Below are positions 35,061-44,948 of a DNA stretch of 64,000 nucleotides, piece by piece. A model generated the notes under the pieces. The model saw only the letters and a program-made list of their open reading frames with translations. It did not search any database and had not been told where the DNA came from. Position 1 is the first letter of the stretch. Each line of letters begins with the position of its first letter. The translations under genes were made by a program, and so were the position numbers. The stretch is from positions 7,378,001 through 7,442,000 of the forward strand of contig CAUJLY010000001.1 of NCBI GenBank assembly GCA_963281155.1, given 5' to 3'. Source of the DNA: Rhabditophanes sp. KR3021. Lineage: Eukaryota > Nematoda > Chromadorea > Rhabditida > Alloionematidae.

Positions 35061-36038
35061 ATCTAACAAACAAAACTCTTTGGAAAATATGAAAAAAGTT
35101 CTATCACACTATAATTTATATGAAAAGAATTTGAATGATAAGAATGTGATCGAGCTAATAAATAATGATCTTCGTCAGTGTACATGTACACAATGATCTA
35201 AATAATATGTCTAATTTGTCACTAAGATCAAGTAAAAAGCTTATCACAAAAATGTAATTCATGTTATGTGATTAAAAAAAGTTTTTCCAACATTTTTGAA
35301 GAACGAGCTTTTTTGATTAAACAATAGAATGGGAAATTAAATGATTAAACAAAGTATTTAATATACGTTTCAACTGAGTGAGGTTATTTTTAAAAGAGAT
35401 CATAAAGCAGTTTGTTGAGTACATAAGAAGGTGAAGTTTCTTGACAAAATTTATTTATAGTTGGACAAAAATACACAAAATTGTTCTAGAGAAAGGTGAT
35501 TAAACACACATTTTAGTTCATTAAAGATCCGTGTTATATTATGATTACGGGCTTATTCTTGATCATTTTTGTCTTAGTTTGTGAAATGATAAGCCCATTA
35601 ATGGAAACGTAATTTTTATTATTCTTTTTTAAAAAAAGATATGATGAAATTTATAGTTTGAGCATTATAACTAGTGACTATATGATTGTACAACTATTCT
35701 TATTGAAAGTCGATAAGCTTTAATTGAGAACATGCTTTTGAAAATTAATTAGGTAGATAAAATGTTTAATGAAATGACGTTTTTTGTTTACATGTTTGTT
35801 TCGTATTAATTATACAATCATATAATATTATGTTTTTATTTAAGAAAGTGCTGCACGAGAGAATGAAAAATGATATGGATGAATGAAGATCCGGGACAAT
35901 ATTTGGGAAAAGCTGTCTTTGCCACATAATTTAACTGAGATACTAGGCAAATTTATTTTATTTTAAATTGTCATCTGGAATTAATTTATCAGCAACGAGA
36001 GTATTCGTTTTGAACATCCAAAGTACACACACATTTAT
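35061..36038. other. Upstream region of the pgp gene
   Basis: About 1 kb of AT-rich DNA with no supportable frame. It lies between the pgp start and the 3' end of the broken fucosyltransferase, so it probably includes the pgp promoter. Confidence 0.55.
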
Positions 36039-36806
36039 TTACAGCAAACCTGACTTTATTTCCGAAAGATAAGAATCCCTTGATTTATGTTTATTCCATT
36101 TTTTCCAAATAAATGCCCGTGGTTTGCAAGCAAGTCCATTTAAAAACGACTTTCTAGCATTCTTGTAAGTCTTCTCAAATTCACGGCCAGAATAAGTTGC
36201 ACAATCTGAAACTGCCCAAATAATTGAACCTATTTTGTTTTGCAATATTTTCTTTGGGACAGCCATTGCACTCACCATAAATTGTCTTTCTGATTTAGTC
36301 ATTTTGGCTTTTTTCACCCATCTTCCACCATATGACTTTTGAGCATCTGATGATGACGAGAATGTATAAGTAAAATTGAAGTAATTTTCTTTGTAATAAG
36401 TTGTTCCACGATATTCCCTTTAAATAATAATTCAATTCCTATTTATTGAACAATAATTTAAGTCATATTTATTGAACTTACGATCGAGCTATCACCAATG
36501 GAGGTTCTCAATTCATATAAACAAATAACTGGCTAGGTTTTCTAATAGTAGGTAAATTATTTTCACGATAAGTTATGTCTTTGAATAAAACAACATCTGC
36601 AGCTTTAATATCCTTTTTGCTGGAGGAATATTTGCATTGAGGAAGATGTGGACAAGTTAATTGGTAATTTTGACCTTTCCACAGATTAGACCATTGCAAA
36701 ATGTAATGTTATCTCTTTTTTGTATTGGTCTAGGAAAGGATATTTTTCCTTTAATAAATGTTAGTAGATCAAATAATATAAGGAATGTCGTTATAAGGAG
36801 TTTCAT
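36039..36806 (-). pseudogene. Broken alpha-1,3-fucosyltransferase (GT10)
   Basis: An ATG at 36806 starts a membrane anchor (MKLLITTFLILFDLLTFI) followed by PRPIQKRDNIT. Then the frame shifts by one base near 36697..36705 to the GT10 N-terminal block: ILQWSNLWKGQ, CPHLPQC, KAADVVLFKDI and RKPSQLFVYMNEEPP. After a 60-bp intron the acceptor-binding block FNFTYTFSSSSDAQKSYGG and the IIWAVSDCATYSGREFEKTY motif follow, but the text ends at 36039 without the roughly 130-residue GDP-fucose-binding C-terminal part (no YKFxLAFENS-type motif). Intact enzymes fucosylate glycans in the Golgi. The frameshift plus truncation make an active product unlikely. Confidence 0.7.
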
Positions 36807-37048
36807 TATAACTAGCCTTGCTAATACCTTTATCTCTTTTATACGAACTTATTTGGCATGAAAAATAGTCTCAAACAGGCTTCAATTGGGGGTGCTTTCT
36901 TTTAATTGTGATGATTGATATGAGAATGTTTATAATTTATTAAAAATATTGCAAATTACAATGTAGATATTGAAATTGAACTTTGGAATATTAATTATTC
37001 ACCAAATACTTTCAATGAAATTAACTGCTTCCACCCTCTAAGACAAAC

Positions 37049-37265
37049 TTAATTAGCAACAGCGGCACCAATAGCGCCGGTAGCTTCACCAAAGGCTTCC
37101 TTCACAGCTCCACCGACAGCTTCGGTAGCAGCTCCAGCAAAATTAGCGCTAGTTCCAGCAACTGTTTTGACAGTATCTCATACAGCGCCAGTTATTGTGT
37201 CAGTTGGTAGATCAACTGGATTGGCCAATAATGGTTAAAAGAAGGATAGAAGAAGCAGATTTCAT
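37049..37265 (-). pseudogene. Broken gene for a small secreted Ala/Gly-rich protein
   Basis: The ATG at 37265 opens a signal peptide (MKSASSILLLTIIG). A one-base shift near 37223..37226 is needed to enter ANPVDLPTDTITGAV, then an in-frame TGA at 37178..37180, then DTVKTVAGTSANFAGAATEA and GAVKEAFGEATGAIGAAVAN to a stop. The mature part is made of 11-residue-like A/G/T/V repeats resembling amphipathic, LEA-like secreted peptides. Two lesions in 70 codons mark a recent pseudogene. Confidence 0.6.
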
Positions 37266-37692
37266 TTTTGTTAAGTAAATTTATTTAACTGTTCAAATTA
37301 TCAAAGTAAAATCTCCTTTTATACAATTTTATGCCCATTAATTTAATGAATTATAACAATAACAATTGTATCAGACTACACTTAACCCATAATTCCGTCA
37401 GTTATCCTCTTATTTTCAATACTCTGTAATTAACATCTCTTTATTTCCAAACAATTATGTTACATCATGCTATTTCCAATTAATACTTTTTTAATTGAGG
37501 GAACAATTGCTTGGATTAAATTGTTTTTACTAACACAATATCCTATCCAGACAAAATAATAAACAATTAGTAAATACATTTACAAACTGTCCTAACATTA
37601 TGTGATATTTGAAATTTGAATAAAGAATATGTCAAAACTTTTATTTTAAAAGCACCATAATAATAAAAAGAGGTTAATTTGATTCCAAAAGT
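37266..37692. other. Intergenic, no gene seen
   Basis: AT-rich 3' flank of the nuclear receptor gene, with an AATAA-rich tail near 37660. It shows no trace of a nuclear-receptor ligand-binding domain. Confidence 0.55.
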
Positions 37693-38664
37693 TCAATGGT
37701 CTTGAGAATCTTCAATTTCGCTTGTTTTACATTGCCTCTTGATTGGTATAAAGATGTCTTCATTAGATTGATCTCTTCTTCCATCTGTAGCTTTTCTCTT
37801 ATTGGATGTATTCAAACATGATCTGTCCATTCCCTGAGCCAGGCATTTCTCCATCCTACAGGACTGGCATTTCGTCCTAGTCACCCTGTTAATTACACAG
37901 CCGTTTCCTTTGTGGCATGTATAACTTAAATTGTTTTTAACAGTTCTTCTGAAAAACCCCTTGCAACCTTCACATGTAAGAACTCTATAATGATACCCTG
38001 AGCTTCTGTCGCCGCAAACTCGGCACGTAAAATCATCTGGTTCATCTTTATTGGCAGTTGTATTTTGCAACATTTGTGGAGAAAACATGGTATACGGAGC
38101 ATTGTAATACATTTGTGGACTAAACAAGGAGTTTTGCATCATTTGCTGTTGATTATTCGCAAACAATACATTATTTTGAACTGGTTTCAAAATTGCTTCT
38201 GTTGAAATATTTCCCTCGCTAGATAGGATGCTAGTTAATGAAGATTCAGACGGAGTTAGCTCTGATTCTGACAAATTTGGCTGTTCTTCACTGTCACTTG
38301 AATAATTGTTCAATTTGCTTGATAGTATATCTTCAATTGTGAAACCAGAATTCTCAATACATTTTGAAACATTTGCAGGAATAAAGTCATTCAGTTGGTT
38401 TGGTCTTGCCCACAAAAATGGATTCATTTGATTTTGTAGCATCATCAAGTGCATTGGATTAAATCTATTCATCATGTTTGGCATGAATTCCATTTGGGAA
38501 GAAGGATGCATTAAATTTTTAAAATTAATGTAGTTTTGAGAACTATATTGCTGCCCCGTAAATGGATTTGTATTTTGAAACAATTGTGGCTGGTTTACAT
38601 TAAAATTATTTCCAAATGAATTCATATTATTAATATTCCTACTTGCTTCTTGCGTTTCGGTCAT
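37693..38664 (-). CDS. Nuclear receptor with NR1H/EcR-like DNA-binding domain and no ligand-binding domain
   Basis: The start is taken at MTETQEASRN (38664), because a TTTTTAG 35 bp upstream is a likely trans-splice acceptor; a longer frame to 38742 runs through it. The product has 323 residues. Residues 1-210 are Asn/Gln/Met-rich and disordered. The zinc-finger domain (about 214-283) has CRVCGDRSSGYHYRVLTCEG, the P-box CEGCKG, FFRRTVKNNLSYTCHKGNGC and CQSCRMEKCLAQGM, closest to the EcR/LXR/FXR group. Only about 40 basic residues follow (SNKRKATDGRRDQ) before the stop. It should bind DNA in the nucleus but cannot bind a ligand in the usual way, like ODR-7-type receptors. Confidence 0.87.
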   Translation of the reverse strand: MTETQEASRNINNMNSFGNNFNVNQPQLFQNTNPFTGQQYSSQNYINFKNLMHPSSQMEFMPNMMNRFNPMHLMMLQNQMNPFLWARPNQLNDFIPANVSKCIENSGFTIEDILSSKLNNYSSDSEEQPNLSESELTPSESSLTSILSSEGNISTEAILKPVQNNVLFANNQQQMMQNSLFSPQMYYNAPYTMFSPQMLQNTTANKDEPDDFTCRVCGDRSSGYHYRVLTCEGCKGFFRRTVKNNLSYTCHKGNGCVINRVTRTKCQSCRMEKCLAQGMDRSCLNTSNKRKATDGRRDQSNEDIFIPIKRQCKTSEIEDSQDH

Positions 38665-39342
38665 TGTCCTTGATTTTAATACGGAGAAGTATTGCCCTAA
38701 AAATATAACATAAGTTAGACATTGATAAACATTAGCAAACATGGATAAATTAAACTTATGATTTGTCTAGCCAAAATATACGTTTAAATAGCACAAGAAT
38801 CATCTGTCAATCTTTAGCTATTAGATTACGGAAAGCTATCTAAAGTTTTGTCGGTATTTTTACATGCCATGGCATTTGTGAACAACCGATAATTAAATAG
38901 ATTACTAATATCTTGACCATTCATAGATTGCTGCATTTATAGTGCATCAAAATATTAAATTCAATTCATGTGATACTTTTAGTTGATCTAAACTAGATCA
39001 TTTGCAGCATCTACGTATACTTTACTGATGCCATTTTATATTTCGCTTTTAATCAGCCATAAGCTTGAGATGCCGATGCTACAAATGCGTTTAATTAATC
39101 CAATCTCCATGTCTCGCATTAATAAAACAAGGAGATATGGCAAAATATAAACAAAGGAGGGATACTTTAATATTTATTTAAACTATTTCTTATCATAAGT
39201 ATTCGAGGTTCCAATATTAATGGTTTAAAGTAATATGATTATTGAACAACAAAACACAGTTTTCTTTTAGCCAGTTTATTAAGTTAAAAGATATCTTATT
39301 AAAAATGCAATATTAAAAGTTTAAAATATACAATAAATATTA
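38665..39342. other. Intergenic, no gene seen
   Basis: Upstream region of the nuclear receptor and 3' flank of the kleisin gene. It holds the probable trans-splice acceptor near 38700 and otherwise AT-rich DNA. Confidence 0.5.
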
Positions 39343-41951
39343 TTAGTTAATATATTCAATTATGACATCCGACGCATTATCCTTTTGATGGAAACGGAAC
39401 TTTTGATTTGCAGGACGAGCCATATCCAACATATTCATAAGTCTTCCTACAAATGCTTGCTTGTCGCCTGGCATAACATCGGTGAGGTTGAACTTTGTCT
39501 CATTGAGCTCCTCCACCTTAGTTTGGACAACACGCAAAGTTGTTTCATGATCTTCTCTTTCACTTGGCGAAAGACTTGCAAAAGCTGGTGGCGCAATATG
39601 ATCGTCTTCAACCACATCATCTACCAGAGGTTCTAATGAAGCCAACATAGCTTTGAATGTGGCTAGGCGTTCGACTGTCCATTTTGGCTTTTGAATAGAA
39701 CCCCAATAGTTGTTCAGGATATACTTTTCTTCCCCAGAAGACTCTTCGTCATCGTCAACCACGTAAGGTCCATTCAAATAAGTCTGGATTTCCTGAGCTG
39801 TTATTGCTGCTGCCTCGGGAATAGTCTCATCAACCCATAGGGAGGTACGGTTCATTTGGTCCATTGCAATGTCGAGTGGGCTGTTCATAGTTGGCTGAGG
39901 TACGTTTAACCCACCATCCGATCCAATGTAGTCTTCGAGATTGAAGTCAAGAGGCGGGAGATCCCTGATTTCATTATCCAAAACAGCCGGATTGCGTCTA
40001 AGGTATTCATCCACAAGTGACAAACTTTCTTCCCTGATCTCCCCTTCTCTGAAGTTGAATGCTGGTATTGGAGTCTCCCCGCCAACTATTCCTTCTCTGA
40101 AGTTGAATGCTGGTATTGGAGTCTCCCCGCCAACTAATCCCTCTCTCAAATGGCATGTTGTGCTAGGAGTTTCACCACGAATGGGACCTTCTCTCAGATA
40201 AGACCCAAAAGCTTCTGGCATTTCTTCAGTAAAAAACGGATTCAAAAGAGACTCGTGACCAACCATTTGAGCTTCGCTTAACTTTGATAATGTTTCAAGT
40301 GAGCCACTTTTTCTTATTTTGGCATCTGTTGGGCAAGGAGATTGATTGGCTCTTTTCTTTCCAGTAAGACGACTTTTTTTTTGAGTAGAATCTGCTCCAT
40401 CACCAAGAGCTTCCAGTGCTTCATTGATAAGTTCTTCGTCAAGTTGAACAGCCGGCATCCATTTCCCCACTTCACTTCTTATTACTGCAGCAGTTTCAAG
40501 TGGTTTCACCTCATCCGAAGCCATTTTGCCCGGTTTGCCAAACTTGATTCTCTTTCTCTTTCCAGTCAATTTAGATTTAACAAACACACTACTTTTGATC
40601 TGGGACATCAATTCTTGGATTGAATTTTCGATGTCTGCCTCCCAAGTGTTGGCTTCAATTTCAACAACTCGCTTCTTTCTTTTATTAGATTTAGAAACAA
40701 AAATTATTGATGGCTGTTTGGACCCACTTCTGTCAGAAAGAGCTTCGGGATGGAGTTCATTTTGATCAGCAACCCGGAACGGAATATCAGTTAGAGACAA
40801 ATTGAATCGAATACTCCCCTCGAATGCTGATCTTGGATGAGTGTTCCCATTCCAATCAGACAAATGATTACCATTCAAGTTATTTAAAATGCCCCTATTA
40901 TTCCCATTCAAATCTGGTAGGTTCTCCAAGTTTGGAAGATTCAAACTTCGATCAGCCATTGGATAAACACTTTCACGAGCAGGAGTCTCATTAAAACTTT
41001 GTTCCATTCCATTGAACATGTCATCCTCGTCCATTCTTTCAAAGTGACTTTGCCCGAGAGTTCTTCCCCCACGACTCATTGACTTCTCCATCAATTCAAA
41101 GATATCTTTTGGGAGGACATTATCCAAAGCAACAGAGATGGGCTTTCCACGTCTTTCCGAAAGGATATCGGAGTGCTTCCCAGTCAATTTGTGCTGGTTG
41201 TAAAGTCTTGTTTTGCTAGCGTAAATCTCCATCTGCACATCAGGTTCGTCCAATAGACTATTCATTTCATCCATGTAGCCATCACTGTGCAACAAACTAT
41301 TGAACATCCCCAGAAGTCTGGAATTGGTCTGGAAGGCTAAACGGGTTTCGTTCAGAGCACCACTGTCGTCACGAGCAACTTCAACGACTAAATCAAGCGT
41401 CTCAGCCAACTCAGTCTTTCTTCTGGAGGACTTCATTCTTTCCACCTCGTCTCTTTTCTCCGTCAGATCTCTTCCCTCTGTCCCATATCTTGTACCATTT
41501 CGTTCCTCCGTCAGCTCCATCAGCATTTCCCCTCTGTAGTTTGCTTTTCGGCATGCCTTTTTTAACATCGTTGGTATCATATCCCAGACATTGTTTTTGT
41601 TCATCGACATTAGAGGCTTTCTCTTTTCCACTGTCTTCTCCCCACTGCTGATCTCTTCCACTTCAGCTATCTGGACAGGGGTCAACTTAACTGCATTCAA
41701 ATCAACTAAAAGCAAATGGTAAAGGCAAATTAGTATAATAATCTCACCTATCAATTGGTTGCCTTTGTAGAGCATCACACACAACGCCCCATGCAAAATC
41801 TCTATAATGGGTGGGCGGTTTAGTAAGTTGGTTTCCTGAAGTGGAACTCGTGGATGGCGCATCATCCCACCAACTAGTTCTTTGTACTTTGACCTTAAAC
41901 GTGAATCATTATATGAGTTCAATATCTGGGGACTTACAGGAAACGATCCAT
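39343..41951 (-). CDS. Alpha-kleisin of cohesin (RAD21/COH/REC8 family)
   Basis: Exons 41938..41951 (MDRFL start), 41748..41893 and 39343..41705 give 840 residues. The N-terminal block (MMRHPRVPLQETNLLNRPPI, then GALCVMLYKGNQLI and DLNAVKLTPVQI) resembles the kleisin SMC-binding domain (SPKVxxALRTSGHLLLGVVRIY). The middle has SNKRKKRVVEIEANTWEADI, as in RAD21. The C-terminus (NETKFNLTDVMPGDKQAFVG, then QKDNASDVIIEY) matches the winged-helix domain that closes the SMC1 head. The central part carries 16-residue tandem repeats and three LTGK motifs. Kleisins close the cohesin ring and are cut by separase. Sequence divergence suggests a COH-3/4- or REC8-like paralogue. The first 20-30 residues of the domain may be missing from this model. 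Confidence 0.68.
40045..40188 (-). repeat. Three 48-bp tandem repeats inside the kleisin gene
   Basis: Units 40045..40092 and 40093..40140 differ at one base; the third (40141..40188) has diverged. Each encodes a 16-residue unit, FNFREGIVGGETPIPA in the two fresh copies. Partial REG-containing units flank the array (LREGPIRGETP, FREGEIREES). Confidence 0.9.
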
Positions 41952-41952
41952 T

Positions 41953-42220
41953 TCATATGTAAAGACCCAAGTAGGTGCCTTTTTCAAAATTAGACTTCCA
42001 CTTTTGGTCCTTCTTGTCTTTTTTTCTTGACGATGTAGTTGACTGAATATATACGATTACGTAAATTTACTTCATTCAATAAACTTACAGCAGTAGCTTC
42101 AGTTGCTGGTGTATCTCCATATTGTATGAGGTACAGTTGAATATTCTCTGAAGGTGTAGTGCACGTACCTGTTCGTTGAAAATATATGAATGGTCCAGCT
42201 TTTAATAAGTCAAAAGTCAT
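41953..42220 (-). CDS. Possible 73-residue protein directly upstream of the kleisin
   Basis: Exons 42089..42220 and 41953..42042 join at ATA|STTSS through GTAAG...ATTCAG. The product starts MTFDLLKAGPFIYF, has a TPSENIQLYLIQYG centre, then a strongly basic SSRKKDKKDQKWKSN and ends GTYLGLYI. Its TGA is separated from the kleisin ATG by a single base. It may be the first cistron of a bicistronic mRNA, a regulatory upstream ORF, or a mis-assigned 5' end of the kleisin: another frame of exon 2 is open into MDRFL. No family is recognised. Confidence 0.4.
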
Positions 42221-43152
42221 TATAATTTTGTTCAGTGACGTAGGCGTATTTCTCTTTAAGACACGTTAAAAAGAGCTTTAATCATCGTTTTTGTTCCAAA
42301 TCGTGCCTAAATTGAATCGAATTTAATAGTCATCAAATTTTAAGGTAATCGATGGCAATTAAATTTAAACTTTCGACAGGCTTGAATGGTAATACTGTTA
42401 TCACGATTTAAAAGAATACTCTGTAATTGACTGAATATGTACAATAATTCAAATAATTATTAAAGACAAGTCAATATTTGTAATTTGAATGATGGCATCA
42501 ATATGTAAGACAAGTCAATATCTATAATTTGAATGATGGCATCAATATGTAAGACAAGTCAATATCTATAATTTGAATGATGGCATCAATATGTAAGGCA
42601 ATTTCCACAATAAATTAGTTTAGAAAACTTACATCTTGTGTAAATGTATTATTTGTTGGGCTTATTTAACATCCGTCGGCGACAATTTATGTTGCTTTTG
42701 GAAAGTGTTGTAATAGATGTCAACTAAAAAGGATTTTTATTTCGACATCAATCACAAGATACAAGATTTATGCGCAGTTTGAACATTTCCTTATGTTAAA
42801 TCTGATATCGTACAAATTTTAATGGTTGCCAAACAATAGTTAGATATGATAATTTGAATGTGTGACCACTTTTTATTTTAAACTGAGTAGGTACATGCAT
42901 TCTGGTTATCTCAGTAATGTACAACCTTTCCAAAATTGTTTCACAAAAAGAATATTTGTATGCTGACATATTTGGCAAATCAATGTATTCATATCATTGC
43001 GTCTTATGGTTTTATTTTGAATTAAAAAACGTCTGTCGCAGTAATTAAACCTTATCTACTTGTTCATAAATTGCGTTTGTTTAAACCATTCCTTTTGGTA
43101 TATTTCAAACGTTATATTTTCTTGCACTACAGAAGTTTATCAACATATTGCG
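42221..43152. other. Spacer holding a 44-bp tandem repeat
   Basis: AT-rich intergenic DNA. Apart from the three-copy satellite at 42463 there is no supportable gene; the 60-codon minus frame at 42796..42978 has no family signal. Confidence 0.5.
42463..42597. repeat. Three-copy 44-bp tandem repeat
   Basis: Units begin at 42463, 42507 and 42551 with AAGACAAGTCAATAT and end with GGCATCAATATGT. The second and third are nearly identical; the first differs by a few bases. It is non-coding. Confidence 0.95.
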
Positions 43153-44103
43153 ATGTCATTTTGCAACTTACCTGCATTTTTAACGGAATGTGCTTTCAAT
43201 GACGTCAAGTTGATCTTTAAAGAAGAGACCATTTCCACCAGCAGGATCATTTTATCTAGTCATTCTGATTAAAAGTTTTCCTATGCCAATCAAGACAAGC
43301 GTAAGTCTTAAACAGATATCTTTGATCATTATCAAAATATTTTTACAGATGGGTTTGAAATTGAGAATATCAATGTTGCTGGCTTTAAGGTTTATTTAAA
43401 GTATATCAAATGGGTGTTTTCAAAATTGATAACGGAAATATCTTTTCTTTGATCGAAGTGCAAAAGTAATCCACTCCCCTGAAATCGAGGTAAGTTTGAA
43501 ACTTTGAATATTTATTTATGATTTTTAGAACCAATTACTTGATTACATTTTGAATATCAAAATCCTGAAATTTCGCCACTTTTATTCGAAAAAAGTCATT
43601 GAAAAGATAAATCCATTAATTGATGCATTTTTAGGGTATTTTTAGATCACCACACTAATAAATTGTTTTTTTAATATAGAAACTTTGTGACGTAAATGCC
43701 TTTGATTAGTATCATGCGATACTATGCCTAATATTTTTGCTACAAATTTTAACCAATCAAGAGATGCTTTGCAATATTTTCTGGCATTGGGTCGAATATG
43801 ACTTTAAAAATCGTAAATCAGATTGGTTAATTCTTTTAAAGGCTAAATTTTGCCACAATTTTAAAGAATTGCACAAAGAATACGATTGCGGCAAATCCAA
43901 AATTACAAGAGGTTCCTGGAATTTATCATTTGTTATCCGTTAAATCTATGTCGTGTGAATATATTTCATTAAATGAAAGGGAAGAAAAAGAGGTTTTGCT
44001 TATTGGTGGTACTGCACATCCAAAAAAGGTGTTAAGTTTCAATACAGTTGATCAAACTTTCAAATCTCTAAAGTATGATCGAACATATCACTGTACCGAA
44101 TGA
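43153..44103 (+). pseudogene. Decayed BTB-BACK-Kelch gene
   Basis: From an ATG at 43153 the text reads MSFCNLPAFLTECAFNDVKL, IFKEETISTSRIILSSHSD: the start of a BTB domain (FxDVxLIxxxxxxxxHRxIL). An in-frame TAA at the end of that segment is followed, after a mini-intron, by DGFEIENINVAGFKVYLKYI (BTB end). BACK-like text follows (NQLLDYILNIKILKFRHFY, then QILTNQEMLCNIFWHWVEYD and KSDWLILLKAKF), then Kelch-like VLLIGGTAHPKKVLSFNTV. Frames change at least three times. Intact relatives are Cullin-3 substrate adaptors. It cannot give a full product as written. Confidence 0.65.
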
Positions 44104-44159
44104 CTTGATAACAACGCATTTGTAGTTGGATCAATAATACACATATTATTGAACGTTTT

Positions 44160-44553
44160 AAGTATGTTGAATGTCACATCTTGAAGTCCACAAATTACAT
44201 AGTCTGAATTGAGTGCACCCAAATGTAGTAGCACATTTACTTGTAATTGCACTAGTCTTACATCCTTCAGTACTTAATCCGGCTGCGACATCTATTGTAG
44301 CATGATCCTACTCCAGCATTTCCGACACATTGGAAATCTCAAAATTCATTAAGATAAAATAATTATACTTAGACATACCACTAACACATGACTTTGTACA
44401 AATAAAAAGGTAGCTGTAGTCATTTAACAAAGGGATTACATATTAGTCCGAAATCACACACTGCTCCTCCGCCTTACAATCTGAACCTTGTCCAATACTA
44501 TTAACATGCAACAAAACATTTGAAAAAACTAAAAACAATATTTTAAATTTCAT
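44160..44553 (-). pseudogene. Decayed secreted Cys-rich protein gene
   Basis: The ATG at 44553 opens a signal peptide (MKFKILFLVFSNVLLHVNS) and SDCKAEEQCVISD, then TAA at 44443..44445, then YSYLFICTKSCVSG. After frame changes come QCVGNAGVGSCYNRCRS and further Cys-bearing scraps. It lies tail-to-tail with the BTB pseudogene, so this stretch is a local graveyard. Confidence 0.5.
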
Positions 44554-44948
44554 ATCTAAATTTTTCCATCTTTTATAGTTCAACATAAAAGTAATTATGT
44601 TTGTTATAGTTCAAGATCAAATAAGTATATCTCTTGCACTCATTATTAACGCAATTATTAATTGAAGTGGGAGCTAGTAAAAGTATAATAACTTTGGTAC
44701 ACAAAATATAAGTTTAAACTAAATCTTAGAGATGAAGTTAGGAATTTAAAGTTCCATTGTTCGGGAGGTCATGTTCAAAATTACATATATGTATTTATTT
44801 GAGTTGTTAAGATGTTGTAACATTTCTGGTTAGCATTTGTGATGGATACTTTTAAAAGAATTTGTCTAGGTCGTTGGATATATCAATTACTTTACTTAAT
44901 TTAAAATTAGGATTTACGGATAATTTATTAAAATATTAAATAGACTAT
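44554..44948. other. Intergenic, no gene seen
   Basis: AT-rich 3' flank of the receptor gene at 44949. No open frame or structure of note. Confidence 0.5.

Noticed and set aside
39941..40201. Plus-strand frame with tandem repeats (LKLNAGIGVSPPT)
   Set aside because: It is the antisense shadow of the kleisin 48-bp repeats.
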